Below, piece after piece: positions 1 to 5,026 of a DNA stretch of 5,118 nucleotides. The position numbers were made by a program, and so were the translations under genes. Numbering within the stretch: the stretch's first letter is position 1; the number at the start of each line of letters is the position of its first letter. Location of the stretch: contig JAGVQF010000157.1 in NCBI GenBank assembly GCA_020051815.1, forward strand, positions 1-5,118. Direction: 5' to 3'. The notes beneath the pieces were generated by a model. That model did not search any database. It was not told the origin of the DNA and saw only the letters and a list, made by a program, of their open reading frames with translations. Source of the stretch: Candidatus Saganbacteria bacterium (lineage in GTDB: Bacteria > Margulisbacteria > WOR-1 > O2-12-FULL-45-9 > XYB2-FULL-48-7).

Positions 1-297
1 ACTGACGATATCTGCTACATCAGGGACGGCGGTGTGACGCGCACGGCCAAAGACAATGAGGAAAAAGAGATCACCAATCCCTGGTCAGGCAAGGGTTTGA
101 ACAAGAGGCAGATCAGATCGCTCCAGATCATCGGCGAACACGGGCTGATCACCAATCGCGAATATCGCGAGGCCTTCAACGTTTCGCACAAAACCGCCCA
201 TCTGGAATTGACGATGCTGGAGGATAAAAAACTGTTGAAATCCGAAGGCGCCGGACGGTCGACTCGCTATATACTTTCTCAACCGCTCGAACAATAA
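1..297 (+). CDS. C-terminal fragment of a protein ending in a winged helix-turn-helix domain
   Basis: The frame is open from the first base of the window, so the last 98 residues of a longer protein are seen; the GTG at 34 is in frame but has no convincing ribosome binding site and is probably internal. Residues about 35-92 form a winged helix: an opening helix (LNKRQIRSLQII), a 'GLITNREYREAF' segment, a recognition helix (NVSHKTAHLELTML) and a wing ending in GRSTRYIL. By recall of family patterns, this domain is common at the C-terminus of AlbA_2/RecG-like ATP-binding regulators, some Fic proteins and some REP-associated transposases; the visible part cannot decide between them. The N-terminal region seen here (DDICYIRDGGVTR, then a charged linker) matches nothing I recognise. 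The gene converges on pyruvate kinase. DNA binding is likely; the function of the whole protein is unknown. Confidence 0.7.
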   Translation, partial: TDDICYIRDGGVTRTAKDNEEKEITNPWSGKGLNKRQIRSLQIIGEHGLITNREYREAFNVSHKTAHLELTMLEDKKLLKSEGAGRSTRYILSQPLEQ

Positions 298-331
298 GGC
301 AGTAAATTTGGGCAAGGGTTAGGAAGCTAGT

Positions 332-413
332 TTGGTTTTTGGGTTTAGTCGTTTGGCCTAACCACCCCTTACCAGTTTCTATACCAGCATCTAAACCCTC
401 CCCCAACAACCAA
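332..413. repeat. Long imperfect inverted repeat in the convergent spacer, possible bidirectional terminator
   Basis: The spacer between the two convergent genes can fold on itself. Bases 332-348 (TTGGTTTTTGGGTTTAG) pair with 391-413: GGGTTTAG with CTAAACCC (391-398) perfectly, then TTGGTTTTT with AACAACCAA (405-413) with one mismatch, separated by a 6-base bulge. A competing stem pairs GGTTAGG (317-323) with CCTAACC (357-363). The right arm ends just before the pyruvate kinase stop codon at 417-419. Its place between two converging 3' ends suggests a transcription stop for one or both genes, but there is no classic uninterrupted GC stem followed by a T run. It could also be the remains of a mobile palindrome. 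Confidence 0.35.
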
Positions 414-416
414 CAA

Positions 417-1823
417 TTAAAGCGTCCTTTTCTCCCCTATCCTGTGGACTTTAATTAAATTAGTCGTTCCCGGAATATTGACCGGCACTCCCGCAGTAAT
501 TACCACCGGCTCATTCAACTTCAATATGCCGGCCGCCATGATCGCTTTTTCCGTCTTCAAGATCATCTCGTCGGTATCGCGGAAAGTGCCGATCTTGAGC
601 GGCCTGACCCCGAAGTACAAAGCCAACCTTCTCAACGTGCGGTCATTCGTCACCACCCCCAGGATCGGGATATCGGGGCGATGCTTCGAAACCCGCAGGG
701 AGGTCGAGCCGGTCTCGGTAAAGGTGATGATCGCCTGCGCTTTTACGACCTGCGCCAGCACGCAAGCCGCGTGGGCTACCGCCACATCGATATTGCCGTC
801 GGCCATGATCGAGCGCGGCTCAAACTTCATTTTGCCCTCAACTTCCATAGCGATCTTCCCCATCATCTCGACCGTTTCGACCGGATAAGCGCCGATCGAG
901 GTCTCTTCGGAGAGCATGACGGCATCGGTGCCGTCAAAGATGGCGTTGGCCACATCGGAAACTTCGGCGCGGGTCGGCGCCGCTTCTTTGACCATCGACT
1001 CGAGCATTTGCGTAGCAACAATGACCGGTTTTTCCATGATCTGGCAGGTTTCGATGATCTCTTTCTGAATGACGGGCACTTTTTCGAGCGAGATCTCGAC
1101 GCCAAGGTCGCCGCGCGCGACCATGATCGCGTCGGAAACTTCGACGATCGACTTAAGATTTTTGACCGCTTCCGCCTTCTCGATCTTGGCCACAACGGGG
1201 ATCCTGGCCTTTTTATTTTGCAGCATCTTTTTTAAGCTAATGACATCGGACGCTTTTCTGACAAATGAAAGTGCCAGGTAATCGACCTGCTGTTCGATCG
1301 CCCAGGCCACGTCGGCCTTATCCTTGGCTGTCAGAGAAGGCAGATCGAGGTCGGTTTGCGGCAGATTAACGCCCTTGTGCTCGCCGAGCGGCCCGCCCGA
1401 AATAACAAGGCATTCAACATCACCGCCAGCTTTGCCGATGACCTTCAATTTTATCGTGCCGTCGACCAAAAGGATGAGCTCACCTTTTTTCACGGTCGAA
1501 ATGACACCGGGAGGCGAAACCGAGATGATCTTTTCATCACCCGGGATATCGCGTGAAGTGAGAATGATCTTCGTTCCCGTCTTGACGTCGATCTTTGTTT
1601 CTTTGAGAAGTCCGGTCCTGATCCGCGGCCCCTGCAGATCGACCAGGATCGCGGTCTCGCTACTCAACGCCCTTATCATTTTGATGCGTGCCGCGTGTTC
1701 AGTGTGCGTGCCGTGGGAAAGATTAAGGCGGGCAACGTTCAGCCCGGCGGAGATCAGTCTTTTTAAAACCTTCGGCTCGTCACAGGCCGGCCCCAGCGTG
1801 CAAACTATTTTTGTCTTTCTCAT
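417..1823 (-). CDS. pyk: Pyruvate kinase
   Basis: This cytosolic enzyme transfers phosphate from phosphoenolpyruvate to ADP, giving pyruvate and ATP, the final step of glycolysis. The 468-residue product has normal length for a bacterial enzyme without the extra C-terminal PEP-utiliser domain. Visible landmarks: N-terminal RKTKIVCTLGPA, NLSHG at about 34-38, the B-domain region about 70-165, AKIEKAE with catalytic Lys213 and metal-binding Glu215, MVARGDLGVEI (234-244), ATQMLESM (270-277), PTRAE (283-287), DGTDAVMLSEET (297-308) and a complete C-terminal domain. I chose the ATG at 1823 because the family starts at this point and a GGTGA Shine-Dalgarno lies 5 bases upstream; the GTG codons at 1835 and 1832 would only add residues overlapping the upstream gene. 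The gene follows the CoA-binding gene by 5 bases. The segment DLQGPRIRTG (62-71) differs from the usual DTKGPEIRTG, which bears on potassium dependence. Confidence 0.97.
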   Translation of the reverse strand: MRKTKIVCTLGPACDEPKVLKRLISAGLNVARLNLSHGTHTEHAARIKMIRALSSETAILVDLQGPRIRTGLLKETKIDVKTGTKIILTSRDIPGDEKIISVSPPGVISTVKKGELILLVDGTIKLKVIGKAGGDVECLVISGGPLGEHKGVNLPQTDLDLPSLTAKDKADVAWAIEQQVDYLALSFVRKASDVISLKKMLQNKKARIPVVAKIEKAEAVKNLKSIVEVSDAIMVARGDLGVEISLEKVPVIQKEIIETCQIMEKPVIVATQMLESMVKEAAPTRAEVSDVANAIFDGTDAVMLSEETSIGAYPVETVEMMGKIAMEVEGKMKFEPRSIMADGNIDVAVAHAACVLAQVVKAQAIITFTETGSTSLRVSKHRPDIPILGVVTNDRTLRRLALYFGVRPLKIGTFRDTDEMILKTEKAIMAAGILKLNEPVVITAGVPVNIPGTTNLIKVHRIGEKRTL

Positions 1824-1828
1824 GATCG

Positions 1829-1833
1829 TCACC
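1829..1833 (-). promoter_or_regulatory. Ribosome binding site that decides the pyruvate kinase start
   Basis: On the minus strand GGTGA lies 5 bases before the ATG at 1823. It is formed by the last codon and TGA stop of the CoA-binding gene, so termination of one gene and initiation of the next are physically linked. A second purine run, GGGAG (1841-1837), would serve the alternative GTG at 1832, but family alignment favours the ATG. Confidence 0.55.
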
Positions 1834-2200
1834 ACTCTCCCACTTCGACCATAAAACAGGCGTTAGCCGTCACTTTGATATCATATTCTTTGGCTTTTTT
1901 AATGGCTGATTCGGATTCAGAGCCCGGCTGCATCCAGATCTCTTTAATGCCGAGATCGCGGCAATCATCAACGACCCGCTCGGTCACTGCCGAGGGGACG
2001 ACGGTGATCACCAGCTCCGGCCGGGGCAAAACCTCCTTGAGGGTTTTAAACGTCTTTTGTCCATTGACTTCGATGCCGCGGGGATTGACCCCCGTCACTT
2101 TATAACCAGCCGCCAAAAGATCGGTAAAGATCCGGTAGCCGAATTTTTCCGGCCGATCCGAGACACCGATAACCGTGATGTTCATATTTTTGTAGCTCAT
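1829..2200 (-). CDS. CoA-binding domain protein (CoA_binding_2 / YccU type)
   Basis: This is a single-domain Rossmann-fold protein of 123 residues, the usual size for the family related to the CoA-binding domain of succinyl-CoA synthetase. Visible marks: first strand and glycine turn ITVIGVSDRPEKFGYRIF (8-25), VNPRG (38-42) after the second strand, a central strand ELVITVVPS (62-70), IWMQPGSES (88-96) and a closing NACFMVE (113-119) with Cys115. Family members bind CoA or a similar nucleotide in vitro, but their cellular role is poorly defined. The frame stays open upstream to a GTG at 2254, but those codons are made by the twin-hairpin repeat and are not family sequence, so I start at the ATG at 2200; the ATG at 2185 (MNITVIG) is almost as good. 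Neither has a strong ribosome binding site. It is the first gene of a probable two-gene operon with pyruvate kinase, so a role in sensing acyl-CoA or nucleotide state near the pyruvate node is conceivable but unproven. Confidence 0.88.
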   Translation of the reverse strand: MSYKNMNITVIGVSDRPEKFGYRIFTDLLAAGYKVTGVNPRGIEVNGQKTFKTLKEVLPRPELVITVVPSAVTERVVDDCRDLGIKEIWMQPGSESESAIKKAKEYDIKVTANACFMVEVGEW

Positions 2201-2217
2201 ATTGCAACCAACCGTAA

Positions 2218-2268
2218 AACCCCCGACTGAAGTCGGGGGAATAATTCCCCACACTTTAGTGTGGGGTT
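2218..2268. repeat. Twin-hairpin palindromic repeat (REP/BIME-like), possible leader attenuator
   Basis: Two near-perfect hairpins stand side by side: arms CCCCCGACT (2220-2228) and AGTCGGGGG (2231-2239), then a 7-base AT spacer, then arms CCCCACACT (2247-2255) and AGTGTGGGG (2258-2266). The whole 51-base unit is bounded by AACCCC and GGGGTT, which are themselves an inverted pair. This architecture resembles bacterial REP doublets mobilised by REP-associated tyrosine transposases; no such transposase is visible in the window. Read leftward, the second hairpin is followed by GGGGGTTTTA, so it could act as an attenuator or processing signal in the leader of the CoA-binding/pyk operon. It lies upstream of the rightward promoter and so is not in the tpiA transcript. 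Confidence 0.8.
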
Positions 2269-2318
2269 ACAACTCATAACCACCCTCATATTATTACAGT
2301 ACATTATAATCGATAAAC

Positions 2319-2347
2319 TTTACAAGTCCAGCCGTTTGAGATAAAAT
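2319..2347 (+). promoter_or_regulatory. Sigma70-type promoter for tpiA and downstream genes
   Basis: TTTACA (2319-2324) and TAAAAT (2342-2347) are separated by exactly 17 bases, each one mismatch from consensus. The start point would fall near 2354, leaving a leader of about 24 bases that contains the GGAAAGGA ribosome binding site (2363-2370), 7 bases before the tpiA ATG. A perfect TATAAT upstream (2305-2310) is part of a palindromic ATTATAAT and could serve either strand, but I find no good -35 box for it. Confidence 0.6.
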
Positions 2348-2377
2348 GGGTCAAGAAAACATGGAAAGGATCTTAAA

Positions 2378-3115
2378 ATGAGAAAACCAATAATGGCCGG
2401 CAACTGGAAGATGTATAAGACCCCGACCGAAGCCGAGGATTTTGTTAAAGCCCTCGCCCCGCAGGTCAAGGATGTCCAGGATAAGGTTATCTTGCTTTGC
2501 GCTCCCGCCACCGCCCTGCAGAAACTAAGCGAGGCCGCCGTCGGCACCAATATCTTCATCGGCGGAGAGAACCTCTTTTGGGAAGACGAAGGAGCCTTTA
2601 CCGGCGAGATATCGGCACCGATGCTCAAAGCGGTCGGCTGCTCATACGTCATCATCGGCCACTCCGAGCGGCGCCAGTATTTTGGCGAGACGGATGAAAC
2701 GGTCAACAAAAAGCTCAAGGCCGCCATCAAACACAATTTGAACGCCATCGTCTGCGTCGGGGAAACCCTGGTCCAGCGTGAAGCGAACGAAACATTCAAG
2801 GTTATTGAGAAACAGATCAAAGATGGCTTAAGTGGACTCGCGACTCGCGACTGGGGACTCGTAACAATTGCCTACGAACCCGTCTGGGCGATCGGAACAG
2901 GGAAAACCGCCAGCCCTGAACAGGCCCAGGATGTTCACGCGCATATCAGAAAGCTGTTGCCGAAAGAAATCGGAAATGATGTCCGCATCCTCTACGGCGG
3001 CTCGGTCAAGCCGGAAAACGTCAAAGAACTGATGGCCAAGCCCGATATTGATGGCGGTCTCGTCGGCGGGGCCGCGCTCAAGGTTGAAAGTTTTGTCAAG
3101 CTGATCAAATATTAA
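2378..3115 (+). CDS. tpiA: Triose-phosphate isomerase
   Basis: This cytosolic TIM-barrel enzyme interconverts dihydroxyacetone phosphate and glyceraldehyde 3-phosphate. The 245 residues match the family length. Catalytic residues are all present: Asn9 and Lys11 in AGNWKMYKT, His95 in IIGHSERR, and Glu167 in AYEPVWAIGTG, followed by the flexible loop (about 168-176). The phosphate-binding segments LYGGSVKPENV (205-215) and DGGLVGGA (225-232) are intact. The ATG at 2378 has a GGAAAGGA ribosome binding site 7 bases upstream. It heads the rightward gene set, and its stop codon is built into the ribosome binding site of the next small gene. Residues about 152-161, just before the strand bearing Glu167, are encoded by a four-unit heptamer repeat, yet by comparison with remembered family sequences the overall spacing there stays normal, so the enzyme should be active. 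Confidence 0.98.
   Translation: MRKPIMAGNWKMYKTPTEAEDFVKALAPQVKDVQDKVILLCAPATALQKLSEAAVGTNIFIGGENLFWEDEGAFTGEISAPMLKAVGCSYVIIGHSERRQYFGETDETVNKKLKAAIKHNLNAIVCVGETLVQREANETFKVIEKQIKDGLSGLATRDWGLVTIAYEPVWAIGTGKTASPEQAQDVHAHIRKLLPKEIGNDVRILYGGSVKPENVKELMAKPDIDGGLVGGAALKVESFVKLIKY
2834..2861 (+). repeat. Four tandem heptamers (SGACTSG) inside the tpiA reading frame
   Basis: The units are GGACTCG, CGACTCG, CGACTGG and GGACTCG, directly abutting, 28 bases in all. They encode most of the segment GLATRDWGLV of triose-phosphate isomerase, between a surface helix and the strand leading to catalytic Glu167. The unit resembles the heptanucleotide short tandem repeats (CCCCAGT/ACTGGGG type) described in filamentous cyanobacteria, a comparison made from memory. 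Normally such repeats lie between genes. Confidence 0.7.
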
Positions 3116-3120
3116 AGGAG
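3114..3120 (+). promoter_or_regulatory. Strong ribosome binding site overlapping the tpiA stop codon
   Basis: AAAGGAG begins inside the TAA stop of tpiA and ends 6 bases before the ATG at 3127. It is the strongest Shine-Dalgarno match in the window and is the main reason for calling the short downstream frame a real gene. The arrangement implies that ribosomes finishing tpiA feed the next gene. Confidence 0.8.
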
Positions 3121-3126
3121 CTGTAA

Positions 3127-3285
3127 ATGACTGCAGGGAAAGCCCTAACGATCAAAGAGCAAACATTGCTTGATTCACTTAAGAGAGCCTCCAGACAAAG
3201 TCCGGCCGAAAAAATTAAACTGTCATTAAAACTCTCGAACTTCTGTTTTAAATTATTTGACGCGGCAAATCGCAAGGGCAAATGA
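3127..3285 (+). CDS. Small basic helical protein, candidate antitoxin or partner of the nucleotidyltransferase
   Basis: This 52-codon gene has a canonical AAAGGAG ribosome binding site and overlaps the following gene by ATGA. The product begins MTAGKALTIKEQTLLDSLKR and continues with a segment SPAEKIKLSLKLSNFCFKLF (25-44) that has the look of an amphipathic helix. It carries 12 Lys/Arg against 4 Asp/Glu, one cysteine (Cys40), and no signal peptide or clear membrane span. Small proteins with a 'SPEEKLRxALxLS' type helix often precede standalone nucleotidyltransferases, by my recollection, but I cannot name a family. Tight coupling (11 bases after tpiA, 4-base overlap with the next gene) suggests stoichiometric production with the nucleotidyltransferase, as for an antitoxin or accessory subunit. 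The function is inferred from context alone. Confidence 0.72.
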   Translation: MTAGKALTIKEQTLLDSLKRASRQSPAEKIKLSLKLSNFCFKLFDAANRKGK

Positions 3286-3860
3286 AAGACCTGGAAAAAG
3301 AGCTGAAAGTCCTTTCGGCGGAGCTGGCCAAACTCCGGAAAGAAGGAAAACTAACCGGCTTTAGTTTGATCGGAGCCCTGGCCGTTTCCGCCCATGCTCG
3401 GCCCAGAGCGACGCAGGATATTGATTTCATGGTTTCCGCCGAACGAGACTTCTTCTTCAGGACATTCCCAAAAATACTTGAAAAAAAAGGCTACCTGGTA
3501 AAAGTTTTTCGCGGCGCTCTTGACGACCCGATAAACGGCCTGATCCGGATCTACGATAAAGATGAGGCCGAATTGGCCGATATTATCCCTGTTTTTTGGA
3601 AATGGCAGGATGAAATAGTGGCTGCCGCGGAAGAGATCGCTTTATCAGGCATCAAACTCCCCGTAGCCCGGGTTGAAGATTTGATTGTCCTGAAACTTAA
3701 AGCAGGCGGCCCTCAGGACTTGATCGATGTTGAAGAATTAATCAAAGCCGCTAAAATATCGAAGAAGATGGATAAAAAAAGATTGAGACTTTTAGCCGGA
3801 CGAGCTAAGGTCGACAAAAAGCTCAAGATTGTCGCCGCCAAAACAGGGCTATCGATTTAA
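3282..3860 (+). CDS. Nucleotidyltransferase-fold protein, AbiEii/MenT-like (DUF6036-type)
   Basis: The 192-residue product has the polymerase-beta-type nucleotidyltransferase signature: GALAVSAHARPRATQDID (31-48), fitting the G-x-A-x(3)-H-x(3)-R-x-T-x-D-I-D pattern, with probable metal ligands Asp46 and Asp48 and a likely third acid at Asp100 (ELADIIPV). The segment RVEDLIVLKLKAGGPQDLIDVEEL (130-153) matches the conserved rear motif of the AbiEii-like group, with Lys138 as the expected nucleotide-contacting residue and a QDLID element. AbiEii and MenT toxins add nucleotides to RNA, chiefly tRNA; the substrate here is unknown. It is much shorter than classical AbiEii (about 300 residues). An N-terminal charged helix (1-22) precedes the fold. 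Its ATG overlaps the stop codon of the small gene, indicating translational coupling and a toxin-antitoxin-like pair. A housekeeping or resistance role cannot be excluded. Confidence 0.82.
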   Translation: MKDLEKELKVLSAELAKLRKEGKLTGFSLIGALAVSAHARPRATQDIDFMVSAERDFFFRTFPKILEKKGYLVKVFRGALDDPINGLIRIYDKDEAELADIIPVFWKWQDEIVAAAEEIALSGIKLPVARVEDLIVLKLKAGGPQDLIDVEELIKAAKISKKMDKKRLRLLAGRAKVDKKLKIVAAKTGLSI

Positions 3861-3980
3861 ATTATAAGCCTATCTATGGCGGCGGCCGAATCTCCTGCCT
3901 AAATGCAGAGAACTGCAACTGCTGGAAATGACTTCAGATTTTATGTTTTCCTAAAAAGCTTTATCTAAAAGTTTCACTTC

Positions 3981-4009
3981 TTGAACGCCGCCCAATATTT
4001 GTATATAAT
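3981..4009 (+). promoter_or_regulatory. Sigma70-type promoter for fba-pfkA
   Basis: TTGAAC (3981-3986) and a perfect TATAAT (4004-4009) are separated by 17 bases. The transcript would start near 4016, about 30 bases before the aldolase ATG. It gives aldolase and phosphofructokinase a promoter independent of the tpiA transcript. The rest of the spacer after the nucleotidyltransferase (3861-3980) shows only a 5-bp stem (TGCAG 3904-3908 with CTGCA 3913-3917) and no convincing terminator. Confidence 0.65.
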
Positions 4010-4030
4010 AGTAAAAGGTCCAAAAAAGAA

Positions 4031-4037
4031 AGGGAAG
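4031..4037 (+). promoter_or_regulatory. Ribosome binding site that decides the aldolase start
   Basis: AGGGAAG ends 8 bases before the ATG at 4046. A GTG at 4037 in the same frame overlaps this site and would leave no room for it, so the ATG is the better start. Confidence 0.7.
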
Positions 4038-4045
4038 TGTTTAAA

Positions 4046-5026
4046 ATGGCAAAGAAACTGTATGAGGAATTAGGTCTCGTAAATACCAGGGAAATGTTCA
4101 AGAAGGCGATGGCGGGGAAATACGCGATCCCGGCGTACAATTTTAACAATATGGAGCAGCTGCAGGCGATCATCGGCGGCTGTGCCGAGAGCAAGTCGCC
4201 CGTCATATTGCAGGTCTCTTCCGGCGCCAGGAAATACGCCAACCAGACCCTGCTCTACTGGATGGCCAAGGGCGCGGTCGAAATGGCCCGCAAGGACCTC
4301 AAAAGCGATATTCCGATCTGCCTTCATCTCGACCACGGCGACACCTTTGAGCTGTGCAAATCGTGCGTTGACCATGGCTTTTCTTCCGTCATGATCGATG
4401 CCTCCCATTTACCGTATGATGGCAATGTCGCCCTCACCAAACAAGTTGTTGACTACGCCCACCAGTTTGACGTCACCGTTGAAGGTGAATTGGGGGTCCT
4501 GGCAGGGATAGAAGACGAGGTTTCCGCTGAAAAGCACACCTACACCGATCCCGCGCAGGTCGAAGATTTCGTTAAAAAGACCGGAGTTGATTCCCTGGCT
4601 ATTTCGATCGGCACCTCGCACGGCGCCTATAAGTTCAAACTCAAACCGGGCGAATCCGTCCCCCCGCTCCGCTTTGACATCCTTGAAGAATGCGAAAAGC
4701 GTTTGCCTGGTTTCCCAATCGTGCTGCACGGCGCCTCATCCGTATTACAAGAGTATGTCGCGATGATCAATAAATTCGGCGGCAAGATGGAGAACGCGGT
4801 CGGCGTGCCAGAGGAACAGCTCCGGCGCGCGGCCAAGTCCGCCGTCTGCAAGATCAATATCGACAGCGACGGGCGCCTCGTCGTGACCGCCGTCATCAGA
4901 AAAGTCTTCTCGGAACAGCCGTCGGAATTCGATCCGCGCAAATACCTGGGCCCGGCGCGCGAAGAGCTCAAGAAAGTCATCATCGCCAAGAATACGAATG
5001 TGTTAGGTTCAGCGGGAAAAGCGTAA
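4046..5026 (+). CDS. fba: Class II (zinc-dependent) fructose-bisphosphate aldolase, type B
   Basis: The enzyme cleaves fructose 1,6-bisphosphate to dihydroxyacetone phosphate and glyceraldehyde 3-phosphate, and can run in reverse in gluconeogenesis. The product has 326 residues, usual for the type B branch. Visible marks: AYNFNNMEQLQA (30-41), VSSGARKYAN (57-66), LHLDHGDTFELCKSC (93-107) with catalytic Asp96 and zinc ligand His97, VEGELG (145-150) with metal-region glutamates, GTSHGAYKF (189-197) with zinc ligand His192, VLHGASSV (226-233) with zinc ligand His228, NIDSD (271-275) of the substrate phosphate-binding region, and the typical end YLGPAREELKK...VLGSAGKA. It has its own promoter, and its TAA shares a base with the ATG of phosphofructokinase, so the two are cotranscribed and probably translationally coupled. 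Its product dihydroxyacetone phosphate is the substrate of the triose-phosphate isomerase encoded upstream. Other class II aldolases (tagatose type) are conceivable, but context favours the glycolytic enzyme. Confidence 0.95.
   Translation: MAKKLYEELGLVNTREMFKKAMAGKYAIPAYNFNNMEQLQAIIGGCAESKSPVILQVSSGARKYANQTLLYWMAKGAVEMARKDLKSDIPICLHLDHGDTFELCKSCVDHGFSSVMIDASHLPYDGNVALTKQVVDYAHQFDVTVEGELGVLAGIEDEVSAEKHTYTDPAQVEDFVKKTGVDSLAISIGTSHGAYKFKLKPGESVPPLRFDILEECEKRLPGFPIVLHGASSVLQEYVAMINKFGGKMENAVGVPEEQLRRAAKSAVCKINIDSDGRLVVTAVIRKVFSEQPSEFDPRKYLGPAREELKKVIIAKNTNVLGSAGKA

Noticed and set aside
34..297. Complete 87-residue gene starting at the GTG at 34.
   Set aside because: The frame is open to the window edge and no good ribosome binding site precedes the GTG. 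The domain is typically C-terminal, so a truncated longer gene is more likely.
317..363. GTTAGGA and GCCTAAC sequences suggesting an integron attC site.
   Set aside because: The order of the two core-like boxes is the reverse of that in attC, the first lacks the final pyrimidine, and no integrase or cassette array is present.
681..1235. 184-codon open frame on the plus strand inside pyruvate kinase, plus several others on either strand of pyk.
   Set aside because: They are antisense or off-frame shadows of a strongly conserved gene. Their translations are low-complexity Arg/Asp/His/Phe-rich strings without recognisable domains.
2305..2310. Perfect TATAAT in the divergent spacer as a separate promoter.
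   Set aside because: No acceptable -35 box is found at 16-18 bases on either strand. The downstream TTTACA-N17-TAAAAT pair is a better fit for tpiA. It may still contribute to leftward transcription.
3904..3917. Small stem TGCAG/CTGCA after the nucleotidyltransferase gene as a terminator.
   Set aside because: Only five base pairs and no following T run, so it is not a credible intrinsic terminator.
4070..4989. Antisense frames opposite aldolase (4070-4408, 4409-4729, 4627-4989), and antisense frames opposite tpiA (2320-2820) and the nucleotidyltransferase gene (3248-3430).
   Set aside because: Each lies opposite a gene with clear family motifs, has no convincing ribosome binding site and gives no recognisable protein.
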